From contig NW_027478787.1 of NCBI RefSeq assembly GCF_051014685.1, forward strand, positions 124,001 through 188,000: DNA of 64,000 bases. The letters are read 5' to 3'. How positions within the stretch are numbered: position 1 is the stretch's first letter; the number at the start of each line of letters is the position of its first letter. The DNA is from Ptiloglossa arizonensis (taxonomy: Eukaryota > Arthropoda > Insecta > Hymenoptera > Colletidae). The position numbers and the translations under genes are program-made. The notes beneath the pieces are model-generated. The model had not been told where the DNA came from. It searched no databases and worked only from the letters and a program-made list of their open reading frames with translations. Below, piece by piece: positions 62,871-64,000 of this stretch.

Positions 62871-64000
62871 GAAACGAACAAAGATACGGAGAAACGAACA
62901 AAGAAACGGAGAAACGAACAAAGAAACGGAGAAGAACGAACAAAGAAACGGAGAAACGGAGAAATAAATGGAGAAACGAAGAAATAAACCGAGAAACGGA
63001 GAAAGAAACGGAGAAACGAACAAAGAAACGGAGAAACGGAGAAAGAAATGGAGAAACGAAGAAAGATACGGAGAAACGAAGAAATAAGTGGAGAAACGAA
63101 AAAATAAACGGAGAAACGAACAAAGAAACGGAGAAACGAACAAAGAAACGGAGAAACGAACAAAGAAACGGAGAAACGGAGAAATAAATGGAGAAACGAA
63201 GAAATAAACCGAGAAACGGAGAAAGAAACGGAGAAACGAACAAAGAAACGGAGAAACGAAGAATGAAATAGAGAAACGAAGAAAGATACGGAGAAATGAA
63301 GAAAGATACGGAGAAACGAAGAAAGATACGGAGAAACGAAGAATAAATGGAGAAACGAAGAAATAAACGGAGAAACGAACAAAGAAACGGAGAAACGAAC
63401 AAAGAAACGGAGAAACGAACAAAGAAACGGAGAAACGGAGAAATAAATGGAGAAACGAAGAAATAAACCGAGAAACGGAGAAACGAACAAAGAAACGGAG
63501 AAACGAAGAATGAAATGGAGAAACGAAGAAAGATACGGAGAAACGAAGAAATAAATGGAGAAACGAAGAAATAAACGGAGAAACGAACAAAGAAACGGAG
63601 AAACGAAGAGAGAAACGGAGAAACGAAGAAAGAAACGGAGAAACGAAGAAAGAACGGAGAAACGATCAAAGAAACGGAGAAACGAACAAAGAATCGGAGA
63701 AACGAAGAAAGAAGCGGAGAAACGCAGAAATAAATGGAGAAACGAAGAAATAAACGGAGAAACGAAGAATGAAACAGAGAAACGAAGAAAGAAACGGAGT
63801 AACGAAGAAAGAAACGGAGAAACGAAGAAAGAAACGGAGAAACGAACAAAGAATCGGAGAAACAAAGAAAGAAGCGGAGAAACGCAGAAATAAATGGAGA
63901 AACGAAGAAATAAACGGAGAAACGAAGAATGAAACGGAGAAACGAAGAAAGAAACGGAGTAACGAAGAAAGAAACGGAGAAACGAAGAAAGAAACGGAGA
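62871..64000 (+). repeat. Right end of window: array with many small indels
   Basis: The tandem monomer continues to the last base, so the array is cut by the window and not ended. Irregular monomers include gagaagaacgaac near 62,930, gaagaataaatgg near 63,340 and gaaagaacgg near 63,650. Aataagtgg monomers at about 62,603 and 63,084 mark a 480-bp partial repeat. A gatcaaag monomer lies near 63,663. No gene is present. Confidence 0.75.

Larger units (their letters stand above)
1..64000 (+). repeat. Satellite DNA array of a 20-bp purine-rich monomer
   Basis: Every part of the window can be read as head-to-tail copies of acggagaaacgaagaaagaa or close variants. Three monomers fill 60 bp, and the register holds for kilobases at a time. 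The consensus is 90% purine on the + strand, contains no T, and has two CpG per unit, which account for all its C residues. Recurrent variants: g14 to c (gaacaaag), g18 to t (aaataa), c2 to t (atgg), a12 to g, a13/g14 to tc (gatcaaag), a1 to t or g, a7 to t (gagtaac), a17 to t (aatgaa), a20 to t (gat), a8/a9 to tt (gattcg), a16 to g (gagagaa). No inversion, mobile element or unique spacer was seen. The family was not recognised; a heterochromatic eukaryotic satellite is inferred from length and structure. Confidence 0.98.

Noticed and set aside
1..64000. CRISPR array
   Set aside because: Repeats are contiguous with no unique spacers of similar length, and there are no cas genes.
1..64000. Telomeric or subtelomeric simple repeat
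   Set aside because: No TTAGGG-, TTTAGGG- or TTGGGG-type runs on either strand. The 20-bp unit does not match a telomere repeat I know.
1..64000. Interferon-response (GAAANNGAAA) or heat-shock (GAANNTTC) element arrays
   Set aside because: The GAAA words are spaced 8 or 4 bp apart, not with a 2-bp gap, and inverted TTC partners are absent because the strand lacks T.
1..64000. G-quadruplex array
   Set aside because: Only one GG per 20 bp in the consensus. Four such pairs would need loops of about 18 nt, so stable quadruplexes are unlikely.
1..64000. Mobile element insertion or array boundary
   Set aside because: I scanned for stretches not reducible to the monomer, for terminal repeats and for T-rich patches. 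None was found beyond one- to few-base irregularities.
1..64000. Naming a species or a known satellite family
   Set aside because: The monomer was not recognised, and the window has no unique sequence to place it. A repeat-database search with the 20-bp consensus and its dimer would decide this.

Overview
The whole 64 kb window is one uninterrupted satellite-type tandem array. I found no gene, RNA gene, transposon, CRISPR array or single-copy spacer. The basic unit is a 20-bp purine-rich monomer, + strand consensus acggagaaacgaagaaagaa (12 A, 6 G, 2 C, no T), or roughly 3,200 units head to tail in one orientation. Every C of the consensus lies in a CpG. The monomer is itself composite: two 8-bp subrepeats (aaacggag, aaacgaag) plus a 4-bp tail (aaag). 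Odd-length units of 12, 28 and 44 bp are these same modules in other numbers.

This architecture fits eukaryotic constitutive heterochromatin (pericentromeric, subtelomeric or similar). The sequence does not identify the species, and I do not recognise the monomer. No array edge, telomere repeat or flanking gene is visible, so the chromosomal position is unknown.

Above the monomer there is nested higher-order structure, readable from diagnostic variant monomers (a gatcaaag variant, a tcgg then gcgg pair, a gagtaac variant, and the aaataa/atgg pair). Layout: 1-8.5 kb, heterogeneous domain with a private agacg variant; 8.5-16.5 kb, blocks copied about 6.7 kb apart and a 1,300-bp higher-order repeat; 14-28 kb, domain marked by ccgaataaataa and aagtgg variants; 19-32 kb, mosaic rich in 8-bp expansions and copied blocks 9-10 kb apart; 32-39 kb, blocks repeated at about 4.06 kb, 1,080 bp and 740-780 bp; 39.9-44.0 kb, a 2,079-bp tandem duplication; 44.6-48.9 kb, a 1,920-bp unit present about 2.3 times; 49.1-50.6 kb, a 728-bp tandem duplication; 51.2-61.5 kb, a 5.2-5.3-kb tandem duplication with internal rearrangements; 61.2-62.9 kb, an 819-bp tandem duplication; 62.9-64 kb, array with an unusual concentration of 1-2 bp indels just before and within it.

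The window holds many long open reading frames (up to about 2,480 codons on the - strand), but they are a by-product of composition: the + strand is nearly T-free, so - strand stops can hardly occur, and more than one - frame is open over the same DNA. I annotate none as genes. The biology here is the evolution of the array (unequal exchange, segmental amplification, local homogenisation), its extreme CpG density and strand asymmetry, and the possible properties of RNA copied from either strand. Block boundaries were found by eye and are accurate to roughly 10-40 bp unless stated.
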